A stretch of 64,000 bases of DNA from Acholoe squamosa (lineage: Eukaryota > Annelida > Polychaeta > Phyllodocida > Polynoidae), in NCBI GenBank assembly GCA_949317995.1, contig OX439049.1, positions 64,779,247 to 64,843,246 of the forward strand. Reading direction: 5' to 3'. Below the pieces are notes generated by a model. That model saw only the letters and a program-made list of their open reading frames with translations, made no database searches and had not been told where the DNA came from. Both the position numbers and the translations under genes were made by a program. Numbering within the stretch: position 1 is the first letter of the stretch; each line of letters opens with the position of its first letter. Shown one piece after another: positions 12,719 to 24,800 of this stretch.

Positions 12719-14161
12719 TTACCTGAACCAGTCTGTATCAATTGGTATAATAAAACAGTTTTGAAAATCTTTTTGGATTGTGTTTTTGAATAATTCTTTC
12801 TGCAGAATATTTGTGTATTTTGCACAAAGGTTATTCCAGCAGTTTATCGCTCTAAATTTAGCTGATTTACCATATACAGGATGTTTAATACGAGTGTAAC
12901 GGTACCTTGTACCGTCGAAACGCCTGGTTGGTAAATCCCTATTGTCATTGAGATCAACATTAATTTTTAGATCATAGGCATAGTAAATTAGGTGAATATA
13001 CCTTCTCTCTCTCAGACTTTTGACATTGCCCCTATCATGAGTTTGTCTTGTGGTCATGCTTTGGTTAGGTCCAAGCCCGACATTATATACTATTTTCAAC
13101 ACCTTGTTTTGAAGGAGCTGCAAGTCTTTGAGTTGGTCCTTACAATTATCATCATAGATTACATCACAATAATCATAATGAGGAAGAATGGTGCTGGTAT
13201 AGATATTTAGAGCAGTATTAACATCTGTATATTTTCTTATTCTAGCAACCTTGGGAGTTTACCCTATCATATACAGTACTAATATGCTTATTGAAGGATA
13301 GGTTATTATCTAAAATTACACCCAAATATTTGAAGGCTTGTACTTCTTCCATTTGTACTCCCCTAATATAGAAATTGGGATGTATGGCCGGTGGTGGGCC
13401 TATGAACATCCATTGTGTTTTTTTCTGATTTATCGTAAGACTTCATAATACACCAACTTGACAACTTGTTTAAAGCAACTTGTAGCTCTCTCGGATCAGT
13501 GGAGGAAATCACAGCATCATCAGCATAAAGAACTATATTACAGTTTCCTACCTGCTTCACCAGGTCATTTATATAGATAATGAAAAAAAATAGGACCTGC
13601 TGTTGAGCCTTGTGGCACTCCATACGTTATAGGCAAGGTCTTAGAAAATTTGTTATTCACACCAACTTCCTGAGTCCTATTTGTCAAGTAGGACTTAAAC
13701 CAATCACATGTATTGTCACTAAGTCCATAATCAGATAATTTTTGTATTAGTATAGGGTGAGAAACAGTATCAAATGCCTTTTTATAGTCAATGAAGATAG
13801 AGAAGGTAGTCTTCCTATTGTTAAAGTTTTCATAGACCATATCCAAGTAAGCACTGACAGCAGATAATGTAGAGTGATTTTTCCTGAATCCATGTTGGGC
13901 ACAAGTGATATAATTTTTGCCTTCCATATAGTTTTTAAGCCTTGTAATAAATAATTTTTCAAGAATTTTGCCAGGTAGCGGGAGTTGGCTTATGGGCCTT
14001 AGATAGTTCACAGATTTGCTATTGGGTTTCTTTGGTATGGGGGTGAAAATGGCATGTTTCCACACATCAGGAAAACTTGCATCTAATAGGGATTTATTAA
14101 AGATCATCCTAAGCTTACTACAGTCTCGAAGTAATAACTGCTTAATGACAGAGGATTTCAC
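12719..14161 (-). pseudogene. LINE A reverse transcriptase and C-terminal region (broken)
   Basis: The block 14161-13565 shows TPIPKKPNSKSV, LRPISQLP, AQHGFRKNHST, IDYKKAFDTVSH and GVPQGSTAGP. The frame then shifts, and 13623-13363 holds IIYINDLV and LYADDAVI (catalytic DD). After another break, 13123-12719 holds the terminal part (RRYIHLIYYAYDL and FRAINCWNNL), as at the end of many CR1/Jockey proteins. At least two frameshifts make it a pseudogene. Confidence 0.85.
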
Positions 14162-14253
14162 ATTTGTGATAGCAGATGACTTAGTGACATCAATTTCAAC
14201 AATAGCTTTTTTGATCTCATCTTCATCAAACAGAGTAAACAGTAGGTCATGCT

Positions 14254-15504
14254 TTACAAGTTTTTGTGGTATATTGCTCCTATATAATACCTTGGGTAAA
14301 ACATCTGCAAGTTTTTTTTACCAATTTTAGTGAAAAATTCATTGATATAACCAGGGATTTGAGCAGGACCATATTTGTGCCCAGTCTCAATTTGTTGCAA
14401 TTTTCTAACACCTCTCCAGAATTCAGGAGGATCAGTTTTATGCTTATCCAGTAGCTTGCTCAGGATATTCTTTTTATTAACAGCAATAGCAATATCAACT
14501 CTCTTGGCAAATGTATCAGCGACAGCCCAATCACCTGGGTTATTGTACAGCTTGGCTTGTTTATAAGCATTGTCACGGAGCCTCATTGCACCTATGATCT
14601 CATTTGTTAACCATTCTGGCTTATCTACTGACACATATGTCCTCAAGGGGGCTGTGGCACTTAATGCTTCAAGGAAATTAGCCATATTGATCGAACATAA
14701 TCCATTAACATCTTGGTGATAATTGTAGTCAACCCAATTGCTATTGCAAAAGTCATGGTGAAAGACATTAATATCTAAATTTCTGTACACCCTAATGGTT
14801 TTTAATAAGATTAGAAACACCGGCATGTGATCACTTAGGCGAATATTAACTGTACCATGGTGACTTACATAGTCACAGTTTGTATACATATGGTCAATAA
14901 GGGTTTTGGATAAACCATTTACTCTTGTTAGGATTGTAATATACTGCTTAAGACCATTGACATTAGTTATTCTCTTAATACGTTTTTGATTTATGTCAGA
15001 CAGTGTAAGTAAATCAATATTAAAATCTCCCATAATTACAATCTTTCAAGTGGGTACAGTTTTATCAAGTAGATTAATCAAGTAGTCAATAACATGTTGA
15101 TTTCCTACCTCAGGGGGCTTGTAGACTAGAATCACCTTATATATAGCTTTGTGGATCTCAAGGTCAATAGTCAAATCTTCATAATTTGGAGTTATTGCTG
15201 ACCCAAGTGGACATTCAGTTATGATAATATCCTCTTTGACATAGAAAAGTAATCCGCCACAGTCTTTATCAACATAAGGGCTTCGATCCAGCCTTACAAT
15301 ATTATAGCCAGGGTATGATATCATTGATGTATCATGATGTTTGTCTAACCATGTCTCACAGACACCCATTACATCGGCATATGGAAGAATGTATGAGATT
15401 TTAATGGTTTTCCCATATAGACTGCATATGTTACAACCAATAAACTTCAACCCTTTATGTTGACCTAAATCATTTACCTCGAAACATTCACTCATCAGGG
15501 CCAT
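14254..15504 (-). pseudogene. LINE A apurinic-type endonuclease domain (broken)
   Basis: Two open blocks (15504-15046 and 15033-14254) together carry the ordered signature of LINE APE endonucleases: CNICSLYGK near the start, GVCETWL (catalytic glutamate), LVYKPP, GDFNIDLL and SDHMPV (catalytic aspartate-histidine). After these comes the helical linker to the RT. A frame change lies between the blocks at about 15040. In the family this domain nicks target DNA to prime reverse transcription. Confidence 0.85.
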
Positions 15505-15660
15505 TTATGCCATTCTGGCAGATAAGACCATATCTGTATCTTGTAAGTGAACAATGGTTATGATGAAAAATGAAAACACATAGGGGGGGGAGAAATAAGT
15601 CGTTCGCATGGTGTGTTGCTTATAACTATAGCTATGGGACCACAAAGTTGTGATAAAGTT

Positions 15661-15661
15661 G

Positions 15662-15708
<47 letters not shown>
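15661..15708. repeat. (GT)n-(GA)n microsatellite
   Basis: About 19 GT dinucleotides are followed by six GA. The tract is open in several frames (runs of TH or CV), which accounts for open reading frames crossing it. It lies about 60 bp before the GCLC exon at 15770. Confidence 0.97.
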
Positions 15709-15709
<1 letters not shown>

Positions 15710-15769
15710 CTGCACACAAGCGTTCCCCAAAGAAAAAACTTACATGTAAATTCATGCTTCCCTTTACAG

Positions 15770-15862
15770 AATATCCAGTCTACAAATTGGCAAACAATGC
15801 GCTTCAAACCTCCCCCTCCACATTCCTCCATCGGATGGCGCGTGGAGTTCAGACCTACAGAG
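15770..15862 (+). CDS. GCLC: GCLC exon a (31 codons, phase 0-0)
   Basis: Acceptor ctttacag ends at 15769 and donor gtgagt starts at 15863. The exon encodes [20 protein letters not shown] followed by [11 protein letters not shown], one of the most conserved stretches of animal GCLC. Confidence 0.96.
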
Positions 15863-18800
15863 GTGAGTTCATCTATATATGTAACGCTGTGTACAGTATT
15901 ACTCCATATTAGGCCAAAAAAATGAATTGTTTTAGGTAACCCAAACCTACCTAGCAAACCAGGGCCGATCCAAATTTTTTCTCTTCATTTTTTTTTTAGA
16001 AATTTTACAATTTTGGCTGTGTTTTGAGTCAATTTTAGTTGATCATGAGTCACTGTGCCTCGTCCTGAGTCATTGTAGCAGTTAGAGAAAATTTGTGAAA
16101 TAGAAAAAAAAAAACAACCTACCCTACCCAATTTTTTTCATGATGTTACCTGAAACAAACAACTCTTTTTTTCTGGCCTTATCATCAGTAGCAGTGGGTG
16201 TGAAATCTCAGCAGAAATGTTGAAATTCGCTCTTGTTGTGCTCACCAGGATCATTCCTGATATCCACTGAGGAAATGAAATGGCATTTAAATATCATTTG
16301 TAAGAACGGCCTGACTGAGAATTCACCTCACAATACATTATTAAATCATCCCAAATTAGATACATAAGCAAATGTCCATGACCAGGGAATAAATTTGCAT
16401 CGTATTCACCGAGGTGAGGCTGTCCGTATTCAACGATGCCTTAAAGGCAGAGTTGAATGCGGACAGGCCTCACCGAGGTGAATACGATGCAAATTTATTC
16501 CCTGGAATGGACATTTGCATTTATGTCATGGCCTAGGGGGTTATTTTGCCTTTAAATAAAGAAAAACAGCTCAGATCTGTTCAAAATCCAAGATGGCGGA
16601 CACCCATTGAATACAGACACATTGTATTCAATGCCCCCATTGAATACGGTGGTTCTAGTACTAATGTAGTGGTTCGTCTCGTTAAGTTAGATTAAATCAT
16701 AACGAAGAGAGAGAAAAGTTTCCGGGTAGGCAACCGAGCTTTTATTTCATAGCTTATGTTACATACGATCACAGCCTCAGAGGACTACATGCTACTAGGG
16801 CATTCGGTTACCCTTTCGGGTAACGACCTGGTTGAGCAGTGGGTAAACCACTACTGAAGAACATGGGCTAGGACCAGCCTTATATAGGGGAAAAGCCCGC
16901 GAAACTCAGACCGGCCACGTGACGTGTGGCGGACGAGTGGTAGGCCCCCTGGTGTAATGGATACGAACCCAGAGGCAGGTGCTGCCACCTGCCATCCGGA
17001 TTCCCCCACTACACCCGAAGGACCTAGGTCTGAGTCTCACGGGTACATGAACGTAAAGTGTAAATACCATACCCCTACACTAATCTATAGTGACGGTCGT
17101 ATCAGCCATGACATAAAGTTAGATAGATGTAGGTAGATACCAGTAGCAATTCTAACCCTTTAAGGGCCGCTGATGCAGGAGTGCATCATGCCCATTGGTT
17201 GTCATGATGCACCAATGAAGTGCTGGTGAGACTGCTCCCAGCACTTCATTGGAGCATCATGACGACAAATGGGCATGATGCACTCCTGCATCAGTGGCCC
17301 TTAAAGGATTAAGTCTCCAAATAGGAACGGGTTTTGACATAGGCCTGTATGAGTAGATCAGCACGTTTTGACATTGGCATGTATGAGTAGATCAGCACGT
17401 TTTGACATTGGAGTGTATGAGTAGATCAGCACGTTTTGACATTGGCGTGTATGAGTAGATCAGCACGTTTTGACATTGGCCTGTATGAGTAGATCAGACG
17501 TTTTGACATTGGCGTGTATGAGTAGATCAGCACGTTTTGACATTGGCGTGTATGGGTAGATCAGCAAGTTTTGACATTGGCCTGTATGAGTAGATCAGCA
17601 AGTTTTGACATTGGCGTGTATGAGTAGATCAGCACGTTTTGACATTGGCGTGTATGGGTAGATCAGCAAGTTTTGACATTGGCCTGTATGAGTAGATCAG
17701 CAAGTTTTGACATTGGCGTGTATGAGTAGATCAGCAAGTTTTGACATTGGCCTGTATGAGTAGATCAGCACGTTTTGACATTGGCGTGTATGGGTAGATC
17801 AGTACGTTTTGACATTGGCGTGTACGAGTAGATCAGCACGTTTTGACATTGGCCTGTATGAGTAGATCAGCAAGTTTTGACATTGGCCTGTATGAATAGA
17901 TCAGCACGTTTTGACATTGGCGTGTATGAGTAAATCAGTACGTTTTGACATAGGCGTGTATGAGTAGATCAGTACGTTTTGACATAGGCGTGTATGAGTA
18001 GATCAGCACGTTTTGACATTGGCCTGTATGAATAGATCAGCACGTTTTGACATTGGCGTGTATGAATAGATCAGCACGTTTTGACATTGGCGTGTATGGG
18101 TAGATCAGTACGTTTTGACATTGGCGTGTATGAGTAGATCAGCACGTTTTGACATTGGCGTGTACGAGTAGATCAGCACGTTTTGACATTGGCGTGTATG
18201 AGTAGATCAGCACGTTTTGACATTGGCGTGTATGAGTAGATCAGCACGTTTTGACATTGGCGTGTATGAGTAGATCAGCACGTTTTCTCATTTGCCTGTA
18301 TGAGTAGATCAGTACTTTACGATCATTTGTTTTATTGCAGGTCCAACTGACAGACTTTGAGAATGCGGCATTTGTCGTCTTCATCGTGCTCATGACACGC
18401 GTCATCCTGTCCTTCAAACTAAACCTGCTCATTCCTATATCTAAGGTATAACTACAATATTTATATTTATACTTATATATCCAAACTAAACCTGCTCATT
18501 TCTATATCTAAGGTATCACTACAATATTTATATTTATACTTATATATCCAAACTAAACCTGTTCATTCCTATATCTAAGGTATCACTACAATATTTATAT
18601 TTATACTTATATATCCAAACTAAACCTGTTCATTCCTATATCTAAGGTATCACTACAATATTTATATTTATAATAAAATATTCAAATTCATCCTGCCCAT
18701 TCCTATATATTTAAGATATTAATACATGTACAATATTTATAAAAGTGTAATGGAAAACAGATGACAGCAAATATTGGCATGGGGTGTAATGTATGTGAAT

Positions 18801-21800
18801 TCCTACACAAGTTCAATCAAGCCCTGCAAAATAAGCCAAGAACAAATAAAAGAGAAGAGTAGACCTTATGATAGATTTTTATGTATTTAAACTCTGCCTT
18901 TAAATAGTATAGGCACAATTCTGATAATTCGGCTTGAGAAATTTGTAAAATTTGATACCTTTTCAAAAGAATTAATTTGAAAGGGACTGCCTTGATGGAT
19001 TGGCATGATGTGTTCTGGTATCACAGCGAGTTACTTCCTGAGGCTACCGCAAAACCCAACTCATAAGCCGACCTCAGTCATAAGGCGGGGGTAGACTTTA
19101 GGAAAAATTATCAGCCTACATTGGTGACAAATTTTCAACACTTTCTCTTTAATATATAGTAATAAAACCCTGCCTGGGGTGGACTTTATGAAGAATTCAG
19201 AGGGAGATTTTGTTCAAAAATAGCAAAAGAATAGCATAAAAAAGTGTTTTAGGGTATATACATTAATACATGATGATGACTCTCTGTGACCATCTCTAGG
19301 TGTGTTACTAACAGAGTTTGTATACCGTAGGTGGACGCCAACATGAGGACGGCCATGAAACGGGACGCCGTGCTGAACGACAAGTTTTACTTCAGGAAGG
19401 AAGTCATCACAGGTGGGAATAACAGTGCTATGTTTAACTCAATTAAGGGCTGCTGATGCAGGAATGCATCATGCCCATTGGTCAGCATGATGCACTAATG
19501 AAGGGCTGGCGAGACTGCTCACCAGCACTTCATTGGTGCATCATGCCGACCCTACGGGGTTGATCAGATACTCCCGAAGGCTCTGCATAATGCACCAATG
19601 AAGTGCTGGCAAGCAGTCTTACCAGCCCTTCATTGGTACATGATGACCAATGGGCATGATGCACTCCTGCATCAGTGGTCTTTAAAGGGTTAACTTAATT
19701 AGGTTATGTTTACATAAATATAAGCCTCTAACTTATACAAGTAGAAGCTGATAAAGCATGTACACTATCTCAGAATTGTAGAGCTGAATTTTTATTAGAA
19801 GTGAGGGATACAATCATGGTTCTAACCCCATTTCAAGTTCTATCTTCTATCATATCATGTCACAACTTTCTTTTCTATTCCATATTAATAGCCCTTTAAG
19901 CAAACTTGTTTTTTATCCATATTAACAGCCATGATTGTATCCTTCACTTCTCATAGAAGTCAGAAAGTGGTCAGAACCATGATTGTATCCTTCACTTCTC
20001 ATAGAACTCGGAAAGTGGTCAGAACCATGATTGTATCCCTCACTTCTAATAGAACTTGGAAAGTGGTCAGAACCATGATTGTATCCCTCACTTCTAATAG
20101 AACTCGGAAAGTGGTCAGAACCATGATTGTATCCCTCACTTCTAATAGAACTTGGAAAGGGGTTAGAACCATGATTGTATCCCTCACTTCTCATAGAACT
20201 CGGAAAGTGGTCAGAACCATGATTGTATCCCTCACTTCTCTAATAGAACTCGGAAGGGGGTTAGAGCCATGATTGTATCCTTCACTTCTCATAGAACTCG
20301 GAAAGGGGTTAGAGCCATGATTGTATCCCTCACTTCTAATAGAACTCGGAAAGGGGTTAGAACCATGATTGTATCCCTCACTTCTAATAGAACTTGGAAA
20401 GGGGTTAGAACCGTGATTGTATCCCTCACTTCTAATAGAACTTGGAAAGGGGTTAGAGCCATGATTGTATCCCTCACTTCTAATAGAACTCGGAAAGGGG
20501 TTAGAGCCATGATTGTATCCCTCACTTCTAATAGAACTTGGAAAGGGGTTAGAACCATGATTGTATACTTCACTTCTAATAGAACTTGGAAAGGGGTTAG
20601 AACCATGATTGTATCCCTCACTTCTAATAGAACTCGGAAAGGGGTTAGAGCCATGATTGTATCCCTCACTTCTAATAGAACTCGGAAAGGGGTTAGAACC
20701 ATGATTGTATCCTTCACTTCTAATAGAACTTGGAAAGGGGTTAGAACCAAGATTGTATCCTTCACTTCTAATAGAACTTGGAAAGGGGTTAGAACCATGA
20801 TTGTATCCTTCACTTCTAATAGAACTTGGAAAGGGGTTAGAACCAAGATTGCATCCCTCACTTCTGATAGAACTAGGAAAGTGTAAAATATGACTAGATT
20901 CTCCTCTATATATAGAGTGAAAATAATTATAAAATGTGACGTTTCAAGAATTGTCGCTGTACTACTGGATTGCCACCCTAACCAAGTAGATTTGAATTTC
21001 CCGCCACAGGGCTACTTTATTATAGATATGCGAGGCACTATGGTAGTTTCCATTGGATAGGTTCATGTAGAGGTATCCATTAGTAACACATTCCAATAGT
21101 GTCCATTGGATACCTGTATGTACAGGTATCCATTAGTAATACATTCCCAATAGTGTCCATTGGATACCTGTATGTACAGGTATCTATTATTATTCCACGT
21201 TTTCTGGGATTCTCAGTGCTTTTCCTGGATACTCCCCTGCACGTACCTGTCGATATTGCACACCCTGAAGACTGTAACATCACTTTTGCAAGGCGTGCGG
21301 TTATCCATGGATAATCTGCACGCCGTGCGGTTACCCACAAAATTTTCAAGGCCAGGGCAGGGCTCAAACCTGCAGTCTAAGATCCCTAGTCCAACTCCCT
21401 ATGCAGTGCGCCACAGGGACTGGCGAGAAATGCTTGGTTAGAACCACGTCTTGCAAAGCCCGGGGAGGCAATGACTGCGGGCTGTCCGCTACCATAACCG
21501 CGGGACGCATTCAAACATAGCCAAGCCGAGACGGGCGCTGAAGGAGGAGACGCTGTGGTCTAGTGGTTAGCGCATTGCGCTCAGCCGTCAGAGGTAGGCG
21601 GGTCGAGTCACGGTCCGGGGGCGTTTTTTTTTCGGCGTGTGCGCTGTAGCTGTCCGCTGCTGGGCGACGAGGTGTGTTATACACAAACGCATTCAAACAA
21701 AGGCAAAGCCAAGCCTAGCCGGGCGCCGAGGTGTACAAACACTATTTTTCGCCGTGTGCCACTGCCATATCCGCGAGATGCATTCAATGCCAAGCCGAGA

Positions 21801-24800
21801 CGGGCGCTGTCGCTGTCCCCTGCCGGGCGACGAGGTGTATGTACCGATTGTGTACACACAATGGCTGGCTTCGAGTCCCGTGGAAGGGGAACAATTTTTG
21901 TTTTCAACTTGAATTTATTGGTATTTTATTGATTATCTATTGGTTTCGTGGAATAAAATAAGAAGTCAATGGATAATTCATGACCTTGTGTAATTATCCA
22001 TCACTAACACACACACGTCATGAATTATCCATTGATTACTTGTTCAGTAACACATTCCCAATAGTGTTCAATGGATACCTACATGTATGGGTATCCAAGG
22101 TTAACACATTAAGTAGTTTAAAATGAATACCCAAATGTACAGGTATCCATTAATAATACTTTCCCAATAAATTACAACAGATCCCTATATGGATATATAT
22201 CCATGAATACCCAAATGTACAGGTATCCATTTATAATACTTTCCCAATAAATTACAACAGATCCCTATATGGATATATATCCATGAATACCTGAATGGTT
22301 TCAGTATTCACAAATAATACCTTCTCAATATCTAACAAGGTATGGATATATGAAAAGAAGAGGCACCTCATGGAGGCCACTTTTATTTATACCATCATCA
22401 TGCCACCTTTTCCATCTACCCTGCATGAAGTCCCCCTGAGTGAGGCAAAAGGGTCACTTCTTGCAGATTTAACCTGGCCCTCTGTTTCCCACTTCCTCCG
22501 CTAGATGTCGCCTTTAGTTCCTTCTTCATCCACCAGTTGGCTCTTTCCACCCCTTCCGTGTCTCACCAAATAATTATAGTTCCCCTCTATGTTTCTTTTT
22601 TTACCGGCTACCGCGGTTCCCGGGGTGCCCGACCAAACAGGGGTTGGGGGGCAGAGCCCCTGATCAAGGATATATGCCAGATCTCATCTGAATTTGAATT
22701 ACATTCAGATGAGATCATCAGAAACTTATAGAAACTTACATGGAAGATTATTATTCAGATGAGATCTCATCTGAAAGGCGGGAAATGTGTTATATAGGCC
22801 ATGTTAACCGGGTGTAGTTGGGGGGGTACCCGGGGGATGTGGCCGGATGGGTCTCTCAGGGAATGAAACGTTTATGGGGCGGTATGACGTCAGTCCACTT
22901 CCGGCCAGGTAAAAAATTTGAGAAGACGACGAGATGCCTGAGTGAGGTGTGCTGGCTAATCAGGGCTCTCACAGGTCAGGGAAAGTCAGGGAAAATAAAG
23001 GGGTCAGGGAAAGTAAGGGGATTTTTTTTTTCTGTGAGTCAGGGAATGACAGGAAAAATTTGCCAAAATGTGTCACTTGTGTTTAATTTGAGACAAGTCT
23101 CCCTCAGGGCATTCATATTCTGCGACATTATGATTTAGTCAGGAAATAATCAAATTTGTCGAGGGAAAGTCAAGGAAAAGTCAAGGAATTTTGATCCGGG
23201 ATTCTCATGGGAACCATGGCTAATACATTATGCCCAATATAAACAGATGAACTTTTGAAGCTGGTACGAGACCGACAGGCTCTATATGTTCTAACAGAAT
23301 GGGGCCGGAAATATAAACCTCAGAATGGACTGCTTACTATGCAAATCAATTTAATATAACTGTCATAAAACCATGTATAAGCCCCGCCGGGATCTGTAAG
23401 GAAACTATTAGCTAGACGAGGGATCTTTATGTGGCTAGGTCTTGGATACCGTAAAACTTCTCAGGAGCCTTTCAAAAACTCTAGATTAGAACCCACATTT
23501 GGCTTTTTGCATAATATCAAGTAAATCAAGAAAATTATGGTTTAACCATGTTAATTATGCTAAAAATCAGCTTCTAAGTTTTGTTCAAGGTTTTAATAGT
23601 ACCAACAATATGTATATACCTTTTTCACCAGTTTCTAGGTTAAGTTATATTCTGTTTAATGTATTTTCCTATTCATGTACCTGTGGGGTCATGACATACC
23701 TTTAATATTGGCTCGGAGGTTGCTGCCTTAAATGGGCTGAATAAGCATAAAAGCGGCCTGCCTTTGTTTCTGTAACAACTATACACATGAATATTTTTCT
23801 GTATCAAACTTGTCTATGTTATTCAGAAATAAAGGCTATCAAATCTCAATCTCAATAAAGCGATGTCGTTATTCATACAGAAAGTTCACCTCCCGAGGCG
23901 GAGGAGGCGTGCGGGGAGTGCACCCAGGGCTGTCCTGCAAAATACACCCTTCTCACTGTAGAAGAGATTATCAACGGCAAGGTAAGCAAACGGATACATG
24001 ATTGGTCTTTTCTAATGATGAGCTCAGACAAGATTTGGGATAAAATGTCATTTTCTTTGACTATATCTTGTTACCTGGGGCCCCCTGAGTTTATTCTGCT
24101 ATAGAAAATGTAAAGTTTTCTTCATAATAAATCATATACATATCATCAAATGTCTAATAAAACTATTTGTATCAAAATTAATGTTGGAAACTATTGCTTT
24201 CACCTTGAAAACTGCAAGTTAAAAAAAGACAACGACCCATCCACTTCCTCTCCGGCTGGAGAGCAAACATTTCTCTCTTTGTTCTTATATTATGTGTTTC
24301 TAGTCAAAGACAACTCTGAATTTAAGACGGTTGTCACACACCTACAGCAATCCCATCAGGAGTTGTACTACTTGATAGGAGCCCTGTATATAGTTAAATG
24401 ACTGCCGCAGTTGACTGGTGTGTGCCGTGGACCGCCCCTGGTGCCACCTTGTGTATAATAACCTAACCAACTCCCTCTACCTGAGAGCAGCCAGGTGGTA
24501 GCACATAGTACCCATATAAATATAACCCTGAGCTTCTGTGCTTAAAAGCACAACATACAATTTTCTGACTATGACTTTGAACTTATACTATGCAGTTTTA
24601 GTACTGTCCTCTAATATATAGCTGGTATATAAGATGTACCCTTATTTGGGAATGCCCAATATTTCAAACCCAAGGTTTATAGGCTATGTGATAATGAATA
24701 TATTTATGCTATATTTATTCCTATAGCCCAATGAATTCCCGGGGATAGTTCCGCCAATAAGGCTATGTGATAATGGTTATTAACTCGAAAAGCGAGTTAT

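Larger units (their letters stand above)
12455..15515 (-). mobile_element. 5'-truncated CR1/Jockey-type LINE (element A), EN + RT + C-terminal region
   Basis: This minus-strand non-LTR element retains an APE-type endonuclease (15504-14254), a reverse transcriptase (14161-13363) and the C-terminal conserved region (13123-12719). The segment down to the LTR at 12454 is probably its 3' UTR. No ORF1 is seen. Several frame changes (near 15040, 14200 and 13590) and stops make it inactive. It differs in sequence from LINE B and so is a separate insertion. Confidence 0.85.

Noticed and set aside
15505..15957. Open frames over 90 codons on both strands
   Set aside because: They cross the GT/GA microsatellite and give THTHTH or CVCVCV runs. 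The + strand frame is out of phase with the GCLC exon it overlaps.
20269..20886. 205-residue repetitive protein
   Set aside because: Produced by the 48-bp minisatellite. The opposite strand is equally open, and it lies in an intron.
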